Positions 8,443-17,221 of a DNA stretch of 64,000 bases are shown here, piece after piece. The stretch is taken from NCBI GenBank assembly GCA_964293475.1, contig CAXYYJ010000020.1, forward strand, positions 1 to 64,000, written 5' to 3'. Both the position numbers and the translations under genes were made by a program. The stretch is from UBA12170 sp964293475. Its GTDB lineage: Bacteria; Bacteroidota; Bacteroidia; Bacteroidales; UBA12170. Under the pieces are notes generated by a model. That model saw only the letters and a list, made by a program, of their open reading frames with translations, was not told the DNA's origin and ran no database searches. Numbering within the stretch: the stretch's first letter is position 1; the number at the start of each line of letters is the position of its first letter.

Positions 8443-8760
8443 ATGGAAAATACTAACTCCTTATTACAATTAATTAAGACTTCTGTAAATTTAACAGAAC
8501 CAGATGCTATTTTGATTCTATATGGTTCATATGCAAGGGGTGATAATAGAACCGATTCCGATATAGATTTATTGGTATTAGTCAATAAGGACAAGGTAAC
8601 TCGTTCTGATGAAAAAAGAATCAAATACCCTTTGTATGAAATTGAATTTCAGACAGGAACAGTGATTAGCCCATTAATTTTTTCGAAAAAAGAATGGGAA
8701 ACGCAGCATAAAATTACTCCGTTTTATGAAAATGTATTGAAGGAAGGGCGTGTATTATGA
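8443..8760 (+). CDS. MNT-type minimal nucleotidyltransferase (antitoxin of a HEPN pair)
   Basis: 105 residues. The nucleotidyltransferase signature YGSYARGDNRTDSDIDLLV (about residues 27-45) carries the GS motif and the DxD metal ligands. A third acid is likely in YEIEFQTG. Such proteins partner HEPN-domain RNases, and in studied pairs they inactivate the toxin by AMPylation of a Tyr near its active site. The HEPN gene follows with a 4-nt ATGA overlap. Confidence 0.9.
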   Translation: MENTNSLLQLIKTSVNLTEPDAILILYGSYARGDNRTDSDIDLLVLVNKDKVTRSDEKRIKYPLYEIEFQTGTVISPLIFSKKEWETQHKITPFYENVLKEGRVL

Positions 8761-9152
8761 AACCAGAAGAAAGACAAGCACTTGCAGAATATCGGATTCA
8801 CAGGGCTAGAGAAACTTTTAATGAAGTTTCAATTCATATTGAGAACGAATTATGGACAACTGCAGTAAACAGACTTTATTATGCCTGTTATTATGCTGTA
8901 ATTGCATTGTTGATTGATAAAGAAATTCAACCACAAACGCATATGGGAGTTAGGCAAATGTTTGGATTACATTTTGTTAAAACAGGAATAGTTGATAATA
9001 TAACAGGCAAATTTTTCTCCGACATTTACGATATGCGACAAACAGGTGATTATGATGATTATATAGATTTTGATCAGGAAGATGTTTTGGATTTGCTCAA
9101 TTCGGCAAATGATTTAATAACTATAGCAGAAAATCTACTCACAAAAAAATAG
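8757..9152 (+). CDS. HEPN-domain protein (toxin of an MNT/HEPN pair)
   Basis: 131 residues, all helical, with the HEPN pattern YRIHRARETF, then AVNRLYYACYYAV and QTHMGVRQMFGLHFV. The C-terminal motif is MRQTGDYDDYIDF. This is the R..GDY form found in one HEPN branch rather than the RX4-6H motif of the well-studied RNases, so RNase activity is inferred and not certain. Tyr-rich residues near the motif would be AMPylation targets if the partner works like MntA. Translationally coupled to the MNT gene. Confidence 0.87.
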   Translation: MKPEERQALAEYRIHRARETFNEVSIHIENELWTTAVNRLYYACYYAVIALLIDKEIQPQTHMGVRQMFGLHFVKTGIVDNITGKFFSDIYDMRQTGDYDDYIDFDQEDVLDLLNSANDLITIAENLLTKK

Positions 9153-9459
9153 GCTAACAAATAAAGCCATCAATCAACATTCCATCATAATTTTGATACC
9201 GACGTTATCAGACAGAAAGTATCCTAAAAACAAACCATACTGGAAAAAGTAAAAAAGCCAATAATGCCGGAGTATTATTCACTCAATCTTACAATGTATT
9301 AAAATGACCTCACTCAATAGAATTTCGGAATTTTAGTTTCTGGCAAGTTATTCTCCGATTTGAAAAGCTTTGAGCCATGTTATCGTTTTTTTATAACGAA
9401 TAAGCATAACAGGCTGACTTTTATTGAAAAAACTGTATTTTTACTAAAATATTTGCTTT
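9153..9459. other. Intergenic gap between two toxin-antitoxin operons
   Basis: About 300 bp, AT-rich, no supported ORF and no clear terminator. It must contain the promoter of the second DUF433 operon. TATTTTTA at 9433 and AATATTTG just before the ATG are imperfect -7 candidates. Confidence 0.4.
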
Positions 9460-9687
9460 ATGATAGATTACAAACAAATAATAACCATTGAAGCTGGAAA
9501 ACGGAGAGGAAAACCCTGTATTAGAGGTATGAGGATAACCGTGAGTGATATTCTTGGTTGGTTAGCATCGGGGATGTCCGTTCAGGATATTTTGGCCGAT
9601 TTTGACGAATTGACCGAGACGGATATTTACGCTGCATTAAGTTATGCTGTCGATAGAGAAAATAAAATTTACCAGGTTGCAGTATGA
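9460..9687 (+). CDS. DUF433 antitoxin, second copy
   Basis: 75 residues with the full DUF433 pattern: RRGKPCIRGMRITVSDILGW, LASGMSVQDILADFDELT, ALSYAVDRENK. It is the paralogue of the antitoxin at 4059-4283 (over half the residues shared). Its stop overlaps the start of the cognate DUF5615 gene (ATGA at 9684-9687), but that gene is interrupted. This antitoxin therefore looks orphaned, and may persist as a neutraliser of the intact toxin at 3721-4062 or simply as a relic. Confidence 0.88.
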   Translation: MIDYKQIITIEAGKRRGKPCIRGMRITVSDILGWLASGMSVQDILADFDELTETDIYAALSYAVDRENKIYQVAV

Positions 9688-10031
9688 GATTTTTATTTGA
9701 CCAAAATATCTCGCATAGGATTTTGAAATTGATTCCCGTGGAGCATTTTGAATCTACCACTATTAAAAAGGAAGGTCTTATCAATACTCCCGATAGAGAG
9801 ATATGGGAATTTGTCAGAAAAAACAATTATACAATAGTAACATAGGATTCTGATTTTAATGATTTAAATTCTTTATTTGGGTTTCCTCCAAAAATTATTT
9901 GGATACGAACAGGTAATTTAAAAATTCAGTCAATTGTCGATATACGGAATGATTACTCTTATGAAATTCAAAAATTTATGAATGTTAGTAAATATGGATG
10001 TTTTGAAGTATTTAGAATAAAAGACCATTAA
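9684..10031 (+). pseudogene. DUF5615 toxin with a premature stop
   Basis: Reading from ATG 9684 gives MRFLFDQNISHRIL and on to KNNYTIVT, then TAG at 9843-9845 (codon 54). The same frame continues with DSDFNDLNSLFGFPPKIIWI and on to TAA 10029-10031. Across the TAG it aligns without gaps to the intact toxin, where IVTFDSDF is continuous. The stop removes the second acidic motif and the C-terminal half, so the toxin should be inactive. Everything else in the 115-codon frame is preserved, so the inactivation is recent, or the stop is a sequencing error. Confidence 0.85.
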
Positions 10032-10120
10032 ACATTGGTAAAGAGAATTTACATAACAATGCGTCCGGAATTTTAAATATGAGATAGCTAAATCAACCGA
10101 AAAACATTAATAATCAATTT

Positions 10121-11083
10121 ATGACAAAAATAAATCAAATATTCACCATCCTGATTTTGCTTATTTTAGTTCAATTCAAGCCCATTTTTGCACAATCCGA
10201 TTCAACAAAGCAAATTCTTTGGACCACCGATTGGAGTCCCAATGGGAAATTCATAGCCATTGGCGGAAACGTAGATACCTTAAAGATTTTTAGTGCGAAG
10301 AGCTTATGTGCTGTTAAGTCGTTTCCAATAAAGAACACCATCACCCGCGTAAAATGGCATCCCACAAAAAATATTCTCGCGGTAGCAACACAACTGTCCG
10401 AAGATAAATCAGCCATTTACAATCTGGAAAATAATGAAAAAATTGAATTGACAGGAATTTCGCCAGATGGAGCACGGGGAATAGATTGGAATTATAATGG
10501 TGAATATCTGGCTGTTGCCGACAACGATGGCCAAGTATTGATTTATAAGTTTTCGGGCGAATTGGTTAGAAAATTTACCAATGAAAACACCAAAGGCATT
10601 ACCGCTTTGGATTGGCATCCAACAAAAAATATACTTATTACCGTTGGCGATAAAATAAGAATCTTCGATATTGAAGGAAATCTGCTGAAATCAATAAAAC
10701 ATCGACCAGAAAATGTGATGCTATTAAGTGTTGCCTGGCACAATTCGGGGGATTTTTTTGTTACCGGAGATTACGGCGACGAGGTCGATAAATCATTGCT
10801 TCAATATTGGGATGAACAGGGTAATCTGATAAAATCGGTGGATGTCAGTCTGGGGGAATACAGAAATTTAACCTGGAACCGCAATGGCAACAGACTAGCC
10901 ACCGCTAGCGACGCCTTGAGAATTTGGGACAAAGATGGAAATCTCATAGCCCAGGGCAACTCCATCGATTATCTTTGGGGTGTATCCTGGAATAAAAAAG
11001 GAAACAAAATCATCACATCAAGCCTGGAGCAAAGAATTATACTCTGGAATAATAACGCTTTGAAAATTAGGGAAATAGAATAA
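10121..11083 (+). CDS. Exported WD40-repeat protein
   Basis: 320 residues: signal peptide (about 1-24, ending IFAQ) followed by six to seven WD40-type blades. Blade cores include TTDWSPNGKFIAIGG, VKWHPTKNILAVAT, IDWNYNGEYLAVADNDGQV, LDWHPTKNILITVG, VAWHNSGDFFVTGDYGD, LTWNRNGNRLATASDALRIW and VSWNKKGNKIITSS. It should form a periplasmic or surface beta-propeller used for binding. No enzyme motif and no T9SS tail. It stands alone downstream of the broken toxin gene. Confidence 0.85.
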   Translation: MTKINQIFTILILLILVQFKPIFAQSDSTKQILWTTDWSPNGKFIAIGGNVDTLKIFSAKSLCAVKSFPIKNTITRVKWHPTKNILAVATQLSEDKSAIYNLENNEKIELTGISPDGARGIDWNYNGEYLAVADNDGQVLIYKFSGELVRKFTNENTKGITALDWHPTKNILITVGDKIRIFDIEGNLLKSIKHRPENVMLLSVAWHNSGDFFVTGDYGDEVDKSLLQYWDEQGNLIKSVDVSLGEYRNLTWNRNGNRLATASDALRIWDKDGNLIAQGNSIDYLWGVSWNKKGNKIITSSLEQRIILWNNNALKIREIE

Positions 11084-11265
11084 ATATTTGATTCCTATAA
11101 TTAAGAGTTTAGTTAAATCATACTTTGGGCATTTTTAACCGTAATACTTTATCGAAATCAATAACATTCGTTCCAGAAGATTTTGGTCAGAAGCTATTTT
11201 AATGTTCATCTCTATTCTTTACGTCAGGGTCGATACTTTATTATTTATAATTCAGAAAGTACTTT

Positions 11266-11273
11266 TATCTTTG
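11266..11273 (+). promoter_or_regulatory. -7 element of the acyltransferase-ychF operon
   Basis: TATCTTTG, an exact TAnnTTTG match, 23 nt before the first ATG at 11297 in an otherwise AT-rich 200-bp gap. Confidence 0.5.
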
Positions 11274-11296
11274 CGCCCTTAATATAAAATGGTATC

Positions 11297-11848
11297 ATGG
11301 TAGCTTTTCTTAGTAAAATGGCTTTAAAATTATTCGGATGGAAGGAAGAAGGCCGTTTTCCGGAGGGTAAAAAATACGTGGTGGTGGCTGCCCCGCACAC
11401 TTCCATGTTCGATTTTGTCTGGGGACGGCTCTACTATAACTGGCGCAGAAAATCGGTTCGATTTATGGTCAAAGACAAGTATTTCTTCTTCCCCTTGGGC
11501 TTTTGGCTCAAATCGCTGGGTGCTTTGCCCGTCATCATGGACAAAAGAATAGGTCTGGTAAAACTAATGGTCAACGAGTTTCGCCAACGCGACGAGTTTC
11601 TTCTCACCATAACCCCCGAAGCCACTCGCAAAAGAGTAAACCGCTGGAAAATGGGCTTTTATCATATTGCCCTGGAAGCTCAGGTGCCCATTGTGCTGGG
11701 CTATATCGACTACAAAACAAAAACTCTGGGGGTAAAAACAACCATCATCCCCACCGGAAACGAAGAAGCCGACATGGAAATCATCAGAAAAGTGTATGAG
11801 TCGGTGGGTGCACGCCATCCGGAAAAATTCAACAACGAAAAAATTTAA
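11297..11848 (+). CDS. PlsC-like acyltransferase
   Basis: 183 residues. The lysophospholipid acyltransferase motif HTSMFD (HX4D, about residues 34-39) is present, followed by LKSLGALPVIM and a substrate motif TITPEATRKR in place of the usual FPEGTRS. It resembles the short inner-membrane-associated acyltransferases of glycerophospholipid metabolism common in Bacteroidota. It lies 18 nt upstream of ychF and is probably co-transcribed. Exact acceptor unknown. Confidence 0.85.
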   Translation: MVAFLSKMALKLFGWKEEGRFPEGKKYVVVAAPHTSMFDFVWGRLYYNWRRKSVRFMVKDKYFFFPLGFWLKSLGALPVIMDKRIGLVKLMVNEFRQRDEFLLTITPEATRKRVNRWKMGFYHIALEAQVPIVLGYIDYKTKTLGVKTTIIPTGNEEADMEIIRKVYESVGARHPEKFNNEKI

Positions 11849-11866
11849 CATTCAAACGAAATAATT

Positions 11867-12961
11867 ATGGCATTAAAATGCGGAATCATCGGATTATCGA
11901 ACATTGGCAAAACCACCATCTTCAACTGCGTATCCAATACCAAAGCCGAAACAAGCAGCTTTGCATTCTCCACCAATAAGTCAAACATCGGAATGGTCAA
12001 TGTAATCGATCCCCGCATGCAAAAAATAAACCAATTCATCAAGTCGGAAAAGATTTTAACCGCTACCGTTGATTTGGTCGATATTCCCGGCCTCACCAAA
12101 GGCGCCAGCGAAGGAGAAGGTGTAGGAAATAAATTCCTGGCCGATATTCAGCAAACCAATGCCCTCATCCACGTTCTGCGTTGCTTCGACGACGAAAACC
12201 TTCCCCACATCGAAGGCTCTATTGACCCGGTGCGCGATAAGGAAATAGTGGATTTTGAGCTTCAGGTGCGCGATTTGGATTTGGTGGTCCGTAAGCTCGA
12301 CAGACTCAACAAGCTGGTGAAAGTGGGCGATAAAACTGCCAAACATGGCTTCGATATTCTTACTGCGCTCAAACAGCATATCGAGAATTTTGGCAATGTG
12401 CGCGATTTTGAAGTCGATGAAAACGATAAAGTTGAATTTATCAACGAGATGTATCTGCTCACCGACAAGCCAGTGGTTTATGTTTGCAATGTGGACGAAG
12501 CCTCTGCCGCCAACGGTAATAAATACGTGGAACAAGTGCGCAAAGCTGTGGGCGCCGAAGCCGAAGTTTTGGTGATTGCCGGTTCGCTGGAAGCCGAGAT
12601 TTCGGAGCTGGATCCCGACGATCAGGCTGAATTTTTGAAAGATGCCGGACTCGGAGAGCCTGGAGTTAACAAGCTGGTGCGCGGAGCCTACCATCTGCTC
12701 AATCTCATGTCGTTTTTCACCGCTGGTCCTAAGGAAGTCCGTGCCTGGACCATCAAAAAAGGAACCAAAGCTCCCCAGGCTGCAGGAGTCATTCACTCCG
12801 ATTTGGAAAGGGGTTTCATCAGAGCCGAGGTCATGCACTACGACGACTTCGTTCAACTGGGCTCCGAAGCTGCCTGCCGCGACAAAGGCAAACTCTTCGT
12901 AGAAGGAAAAAACTATATCATTCAGGACGGCGACATTCTCAATATCCGGTTTAACGTTTAG
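11867..12961 (+). CDS. ychF: Redox-regulated ATPase YchF (Obg-like)
   Basis: 364 residues, the normal family length. The P-loop GLSNIGKTT (residues 9-17) and switch DIPGLTKGASEGEGVG are clear, and the NKxD position reads NVDE, the family change that favours ATP over GTP. A coiled-coil insert follows the G domain, and a C-terminal TGS domain ends with GDILNIRFNV. YchF is a cytoplasmic, ribosome-associated translation factor. Second gene after the acyltransferase, followed by a strong bidirectional terminator. Confidence 0.97.
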   Translation: MALKCGIIGLSNIGKTTIFNCVSNTKAETSSFAFSTNKSNIGMVNVIDPRMQKINQFIKSEKILTATVDLVDIPGLTKGASEGEGVGNKFLADIQQTNALIHVLRCFDDENLPHIEGSIDPVRDKEIVDFELQVRDLDLVVRKLDRLNKLVKVGDKTAKHGFDILTALKQHIENFGNVRDFEVDENDKVEFINEMYLLTDKPVVYVCNVDEASAANGNKYVEQVRKAVGAEAEVLVIAGSLEAEISELDPDDQAEFLKDAGLGEPGVNKLVRGAYHLLNLMSFFTAGPKEVRAWTIKKGTKAPQAAGVIHSDLERGFIRAEVMHYDDFVQLGSEAACRDKGKLFVEGKNYIIQDGDILNIRFNV

Positions 12962-12992
12962 TAGCTTTTGATGAAGGCCTAAAAAAGGGGGG

Positions 12993-13035
12993 GAGATTCC
13001 TCAGTCTCATCAAAAACTCAGCTTTATTGGAATGA
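12993..13035. repeat. Extragenic repeat, GAATCTC type
   Basis: On the minus strand the element starts TCATTCCAATAAAG and ends GAGGAATCTC. This matches, from memory, a widely scattered Bacteroidota intergenic repeat (TCATTCCG ... GGAATCTC). Termini are partly complementary (GGAAT/ATTCC). Degenerate copy. Confidence 0.4.
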
Positions 13036-13050
13036 TTTTTTTAAAACAAA

Positions 13051-13102
13051 AAAGGGCGCACAAACACAACTAAAATATTTAAGGAGTTTGTGCGCCCTTT
13101 TT
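13051..13102. terminator. Bidirectional terminator between ychF and alaS
   Basis: A perfect 12-bp stem (GGGCGCACAAAC at 13054-13065 with GTTTGTGCGCCC at 13086-13097) has a 20-nt loop. TTTTT follows on the plus strand and AAAAAA precedes, so it can stop both ychF (plus) and alaS (minus) transcription. Confidence 0.88.
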
Positions 13103-13123
13103 CATTTATGACATTGATTCATA

Positions 13124-13184
13124 GTCATTTCGACGCAACCAAGCCTGCCAGTTTGCGCAGCCAAACTGGTGGAGGAGAAATCCC
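13124..13184. repeat. Extragenic palindromic repeat, GTCATTTCGAC type
   Basis: Begins GTCATTTCGACG and ends GGAGGAGAAATCCC, with a central perfect 8-bp hairpin (CCAGTTTG at 13148-13155, CAAACTGG at 13162-13169). The termini follow the widespread Bacteroidota pattern TCATTTCGA ... GAGAAATC. Non-coding. Confidence 0.5.
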
Positions 13185-13273
13185 ATTTAACAATAAGCGG
13201 CTTTCAATAAATTAGAACATTGTGCAGCAATCTGTTGACCCATAAAGCAGAAATCTAAATCAGGAAATTAGCC
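13185..13273. other. Remainder of the ychF-alaS gap
   Basis: The 312-bp gap between the two convergent genes is filled by two extragenic repeats and a terminator. This last 89 bp shows no further feature. Confidence 0.4.
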
Positions 13274-15892
13274 CTATTTCAAGAAATCTCTCACTACCGA
13301 AATAGCTTTATCCAATCCTTCGGGATTTTTACCTCCGGCTGTAGCAAAATGATCCTGTCCGCCGCCACCACCCTGAATAAACTTCGATGCTTCGCGAATA
13401 AGAGTTCCTGCTTTATGACCGGATATTTCCAAAGCTTTTTCGCCGAGAGCGATGGTGAGATTGGCTTTGCCTTCATCTTTTGCGCCAAGGGCAATCACAA
13501 GTTCAGGATATTTTTTGGTTAGTTGAAATACCATATTCTTCACATTCGACGCATCGATGGTGGTCAGGGCGCCCAGCCATTTCAATGAGCCCATAGTTTC
13601 AATTTTACTTTCGAGCACAATCCTTTCGTTTTGAGCTTTTTCGGCCATTAAATCTTCCACCTGCTTTTGCAGCTTTTTTTGCTCGTCCACTAAGTTTTGA
13701 ACCCCCAAAAGAACATCTTTCTGATTCTTCAGTAAAATGCGCACCGAGTCCATGGTTTCCACATGCTCGTTCAGATAGTTCAGGGCTTTTTGTCCGGTAT
13801 AGGCTTCAATCCGGCGGATTCCGGCTGCAATGGCACTCTCGTGAACTATCTTGAATAACCCAATTTGTCCGGTGGCATTCACATGGGTTCCACCGCACAG
13901 TTCAATGGAATCGCCAAACTGAACCACACGCACCAAATCGCCATATTTCTCGCCAAACAGCATCATGGCGCCCTTTTGCTGTGCTTCTTCAATGGGCACA
14001 TTGGGGTCGATATGGCCGGCAAAATTGGCTTGTATATCCTGATTTACCAAGGCTTCCACTGCCAGAATTTCTTCCTTTTCCATTTTTTGAAAATGGGAGA
14101 AGTCGAAACGCAAATGCTCGTCGCTCACCAAAGAACCTTTTTGCTCCACATGGGTTCCCAACACACTGCGCAAAGCTTTGTGCATCAAGTGGGTAGCTGT
14201 GTGGTTTTTAGCGGTATTGGTTCTTTTCGATTCCGAAACCACTGCTTTAAAAGGCAGCTTGGGATTCGAAGGCAACTCATTGGCCAAATGAACTATCAGG
14301 TTGTTCTCTTTTTTGGTGTCGAGAATATGAATTTTGCCGAGAGCACTTTCTATATATCCGGTATCGCCCACTTGTCCGCCCGATTCGGCATAGAAAGGAG
14401 TGATATTGAAAACAAGTTGATACTGTTCCTTATTTTTAGCGGTTATTTTTCGGTATTTGGTAATATGAACGGTAGTTGAAAGATGGTCATAGCCGATAAA
14501 TTCTTCCACATCGTCCACGCGAAGAATCACCCAGTCGTCGGTATCGGTTTGGGCAGCTTTTTTAGAACGGTCTTTTTGAGCCTGCATTTCGTCGTCGAAC
14601 TCACGCTTGCTCACCACCATGCCTTTTTCCTTGAGAATGAGCTCGGTTAAATCGAAGGGGAATCCAAAAGTATCGTATAGCTCAAAAGCTTCCTTGCCAT
14701 TTACAGTTTTATAGCCCTTGGCAGCCAGACTGTCGATAATTTTATCGAGCAATCCAATTCCGGTGCTCAGGGTTTTAAGGAAGGAGTTTTCTTCTTCCAT
14801 CATCACTTTTTCAACAAGTTGCTGTTGTTTAACGAGTTCTGGGAAGAATTCGCCCATTTCACCCACCAAAACAGGCACCAATTTATAGATAAATGCTTCT
14901 TTAAATCCTAAGAAACTGTAGCCATAACGCACGGCTCTTCTCAGAATCCGGCGAATTACATAGCCGGCTCCTGTATTCGATGGAAGTTGCCCATCGGCAA
15001 TGGCAAACGAAATAGCTCTAAGGTGGTCGGCAATAACGCGCATGGCGATGTCTTGCTTTTCGTCAGTGCCATAAACTTTGCCACTCATTTTGGCCAATTG
15101 CTGAATAAGCGGTTGGAAAATATCGGTATCGTAATTGGAAGTTTTTCCCTGAATGGCCATGGTGAGCCTTTCGAAGCCCATTCCGGTGTCCACATGCTTT
15201 GCGGGAAGGGTTTCCAGCTGTCCGTTCGATTTGCGGTTGTACTCAATAAATACCAGGTTCCAGATTTCAACCACCTGGGGATGGTCGTGGTTCACAAGTT
15301 CAGCGCCACCAATTTTGGCAATCTCGGCTTCCGAACGCAAGTCGATATGAATCTCGGAGCAGGGGCCGCAAGGTCCGGAATCGCCCATTTCCCAAAAGTT
15401 ATCTTTTTTATTTCCATAAAGAATGCGGTCATCAGAAACATGTTTCTTCCAAATTTCGCGGGCTTCGTTATCGGCAGATGTTCCATCTTCGGCATCGCCT
15501 TCAAATACTGTTACATAAAGACGGTTTTTATCGAGTTTGAGTCTCTCGGTGAGCAGTTCCCAGGCCCAGTCGATGGCTTCCTGTTTAAAATAATCGCCAA
15601 ACGACCAGTTTCCCAACATCTCGAACATGGTGTGGTGGTAGGTATCGTGACCCACTTCTTCCAAATCATTATGCTTGCCCGAAACTCTCAAACATTTTTG
15701 CGAGTTTGCCACCCGTGGGCTCACAGCTTTGCCATGACCCAGAAATACATCTTTAAACTGATTCATCCCCGCATTTACAAACATTAAAGTGGGGTCGTTT
15801 TTCATCACCATGGGCGACGATGGAACAATACTATGTTGTTTCGATTTGAAAAATTCGATAAAATTTCGTCTGATTTCTACAGCTTTCATCAT
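13274..15892 (-). CDS. alaS: Alanyl-tRNA synthetase
   Basis: 872 residues from the chosen ATG (15890-15892, protein MMKAVEIRRNFIEFF). The frame stays open upstream to 15925, but the extra 11 residues (MFHHSCKNHCN) are not family-like. All parts of AlaS are present: the class II catalytic domain (FVNAGMNQFKDVFLG), GDSGPCGPCSEIH, the editing domain with HTATHLMH and CGGTH zinc-site motifs, and the C-Ala domain ending with a Gly-rich GGGGGQ motif. It charges tRNA-Ala in the cytoplasm. It stands alone and ends at the bidirectional terminator. Confidence 0.97.
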   Translation of the reverse strand: MMKAVEIRRNFIEFFKSKQHSIVPSSPMVMKNDPTLMFVNAGMNQFKDVFLGHGKAVSPRVANSQKCLRVSGKHNDLEEVGHDTYHHTMFEMLGNWSFGDYFKQEAIDWAWELLTERLKLDKNRLYVTVFEGDAEDGTSADNEAREIWKKHVSDDRILYGNKKDNFWEMGDSGPCGPCSEIHIDLRSEAEIAKIGGAELVNHDHPQVVEIWNLVFIEYNRKSNGQLETLPAKHVDTGMGFERLTMAIQGKTSNYDTDIFQPLIQQLAKMSGKVYGTDEKQDIAMRVIADHLRAISFAIADGQLPSNTGAGYVIRRILRRAVRYGYSFLGFKEAFIYKLVPVLVGEMGEFFPELVKQQQLVEKVMMEEENSFLKTLSTGIGLLDKIIDSLAAKGYKTVNGKEAFELYDTFGFPFDLTELILKEKGMVVSKREFDDEMQAQKDRSKKAAQTDTDDWVILRVDDVEEFIGYDHLSTTVHITKYRKITAKNKEQYQLVFNITPFYAESGGQVGDTGYIESALGKIHILDTKKENNLIVHLANELPSNPKLPFKAVVSESKRTNTAKNHTATHLMHKALRSVLGTHVEQKGSLVSDEHLRFDFSHFQKMEKEEILAVEALVNQDIQANFAGHIDPNVPIEEAQQKGAMMLFGEKYGDLVRVVQFGDSIELCGGTHVNATGQIGLFKIVHESAIAAGIRRIEAYTGQKALNYLNEHVETMDSVRILLKNQKDVLLGVQNLVDEQKKLQKQVEDLMAEKAQNERIVLESKIETMGSLKWLGALTTIDASNVKNMVFQLTKKYPELVIALGAKDEGKANLTIALGEKALEISGHKAGTLIREASKFIQGGGGGQDHFATAGGKNPEGLDKAISVVRDFLK

Positions 15893-16160
15893 ATTACAAT
15901 GGTTTTTACAGGAATGATGGAACACTCAAATAATGAGTATTTGCGATTTTTTTGCGAATGATGGCAAAACACAAGTGTTTCATCTGATGGATTTGTTTAA
16001 TAGTTTTGACAATAAATAATTCCGCTGAACTCAATAAAAACAGCAGTTACAACCAGAATCCGAAGCCTGAGAATATTGTTTTCTACTCATTCTCAGCATC
16101 TAAATACGGTTGATTTTTGATGTTTTATATTAACTCAATATTTTACAGAACTATTTTGGG
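15893..16160. other. Divergent intergenic region alaS / M23 peptidase
   Basis: A 330-bp divergent gap. Apart from the promoter of the M23 gene at 16161-16190, nothing specific is seen. It must contain the alaS promoter, for which no exact TAnnTTTG was found. No leader-peptide or T-box-like structure was recognised. Confidence 0.4.
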
Positions 16161-16190
16161 TTGCAAATTTAGTTTATTTCGTTAATTTTG
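16161..16190 (+). promoter_or_regulatory. Promoter of the M23-merR operon
   Basis: A TTG at 16161-16163 and TAATTTTG at 16183-16190 are separated by 19 nt, fitting the Bacteroidota -33/-7 arrangement. The ATG follows 34 nt later. Confidence 0.55.
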
Positions 16191-16224
16191 TAGAACTAAA
16201 GCGAAAAGGATTTTAAGACCGGAA

Positions 16225-17199
16225 ATGAGGAAGAGTCTATATTACTTTAATCACAAGAACCTGCAATACGAAAAAGTAAAGCCCACGATTAAAAATTTTT
16301 TAATCAGGGGGTTGTCTATCGTATTTTTTGGCTTGCTGTTTTCTGGCGTGGTTATCTTTATTGCCTACAGTTTCTTCCATTCCCCCAAAGAACTCATGCT
16401 ACAGCGTGAAATTGAGCAGTTTAAACTTCAATACGAAATGCTGAACGAGAAAGTGGACCGCCTTGAAAAAGTGGCCGATAATCTTCAGGATCGCGACGAT
16501 AATATTTACCGATTGATCTTCGAAGCTGAGCCTGTTCCCAAAGAAATGCGTCAGGCCGGCGTTGGCGGAAGCGATAAATATGAAAAACTCAAAGGATTTA
16601 AAAATGCCGATGTTTTGGTTAATTCCGCCAAAAAAATCGATCAGCTGAGCAACAGACTTTATGTTCAGTCAAAATCATACGACGAAGTTTTTAATATGGC
16701 CAGAAATGTGGAAGAAATGGCCAAGTGCATTCCCGCCATTCAACCCATCAATCAGCGATACAAAAATAGGATCACCTCGTTTTATGGTTACAGAATTCAT
16801 CCCATCTATAAGGAACGTATTTTTCACGATGGATTGGATTTCTCTGCTCCCCAGGGAACTGAAGTTTATGCGGCGGGCGATGGTATTGTGGAGATGGCCA
16901 GCAAATCTGGCTATGGCTACGGTAACAAAATCATCATCAACCACGGTTATGGCTACGAGACTGTTTATGCCCACTTAAAAAGCTTTAAAGTTTCCGAAGG
17001 ACAAAAGGTTACCCGCGGCCAACTCATCGGAACAGTGGGAAGTAGCGGTTTGTCGACCAGTCCGCACCTTCACTACGAAGTCATCAGAAATCATAAAAAG
17101 GTTAATCCGGTTTATTATTTCTTCAACGACCTGAATCCTCAGCAGTACGAAGATATTCTTTCCACTGCCAACAGGTCAATCGGCGGAAGTAGTTTTTAA
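16225..17199 (+). CDS. M23-family cell-wall peptidase (LytM domain)
   Basis: 324 residues. One membrane helix (about 28-50) anchors it in the inner membrane, a coiled coil spans about 57-95, and the LytM domain about 180-300. Zinc ligands are visible: H201 and D205 of FHDGLDF and the HxH of SPHLHYEV (H281, H283). The protease fold is therefore likely active, cutting peptidoglycan cross-links during growth or division. A merR-like gene follows after 22 nt in the same operon, and alaS is divergent. Confidence 0.92.
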   Translation: MRKSLYYFNHKNLQYEKVKPTIKNFLIRGLSIVFFGLLFSGVVIFIAYSFFHSPKELMLQREIEQFKLQYEMLNEKVDRLEKVADNLQDRDDNIYRLIFEAEPVPKEMRQAGVGGSDKYEKLKGFKNADVLVNSAKKIDQLSNRLYVQSKSYDEVFNMARNVEEMAKCIPAIQPINQRYKNRITSFYGYRIHPIYKERIFHDGLDFSAPQGTEVYAAGDGIVEMASKSGYGYGNKIIINHGYGYETVYAHLKSFKVSEGQKVTRGQLIGTVGSSGLSTSPHLHYEVIRNHKKVNPVYYFFNDLNPQQYEDILSTANRSIGGSSF

Positions 17200-17221
17200 T
17201 TTCATCCCCAGAATTTACAAA

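Noticed and set aside
9684..10031. Recoded or readthrough stop in the second toxin gene
   Set aside because: No selenocysteine or pyrrolysine context is visible and the stop is TAG in an otherwise ordinary frame; a plain nonsense mutation or read error is simpler.
12056..12856. 266-codon minus-strand ORF opposite ychF, and similar long antisense ORFs opposite alaS (13865-14479, 14987-15787)
   Set aside because: They mirror strongly conserved genes, have no recognisable domains, and arise from codon bias on the opposite strand.
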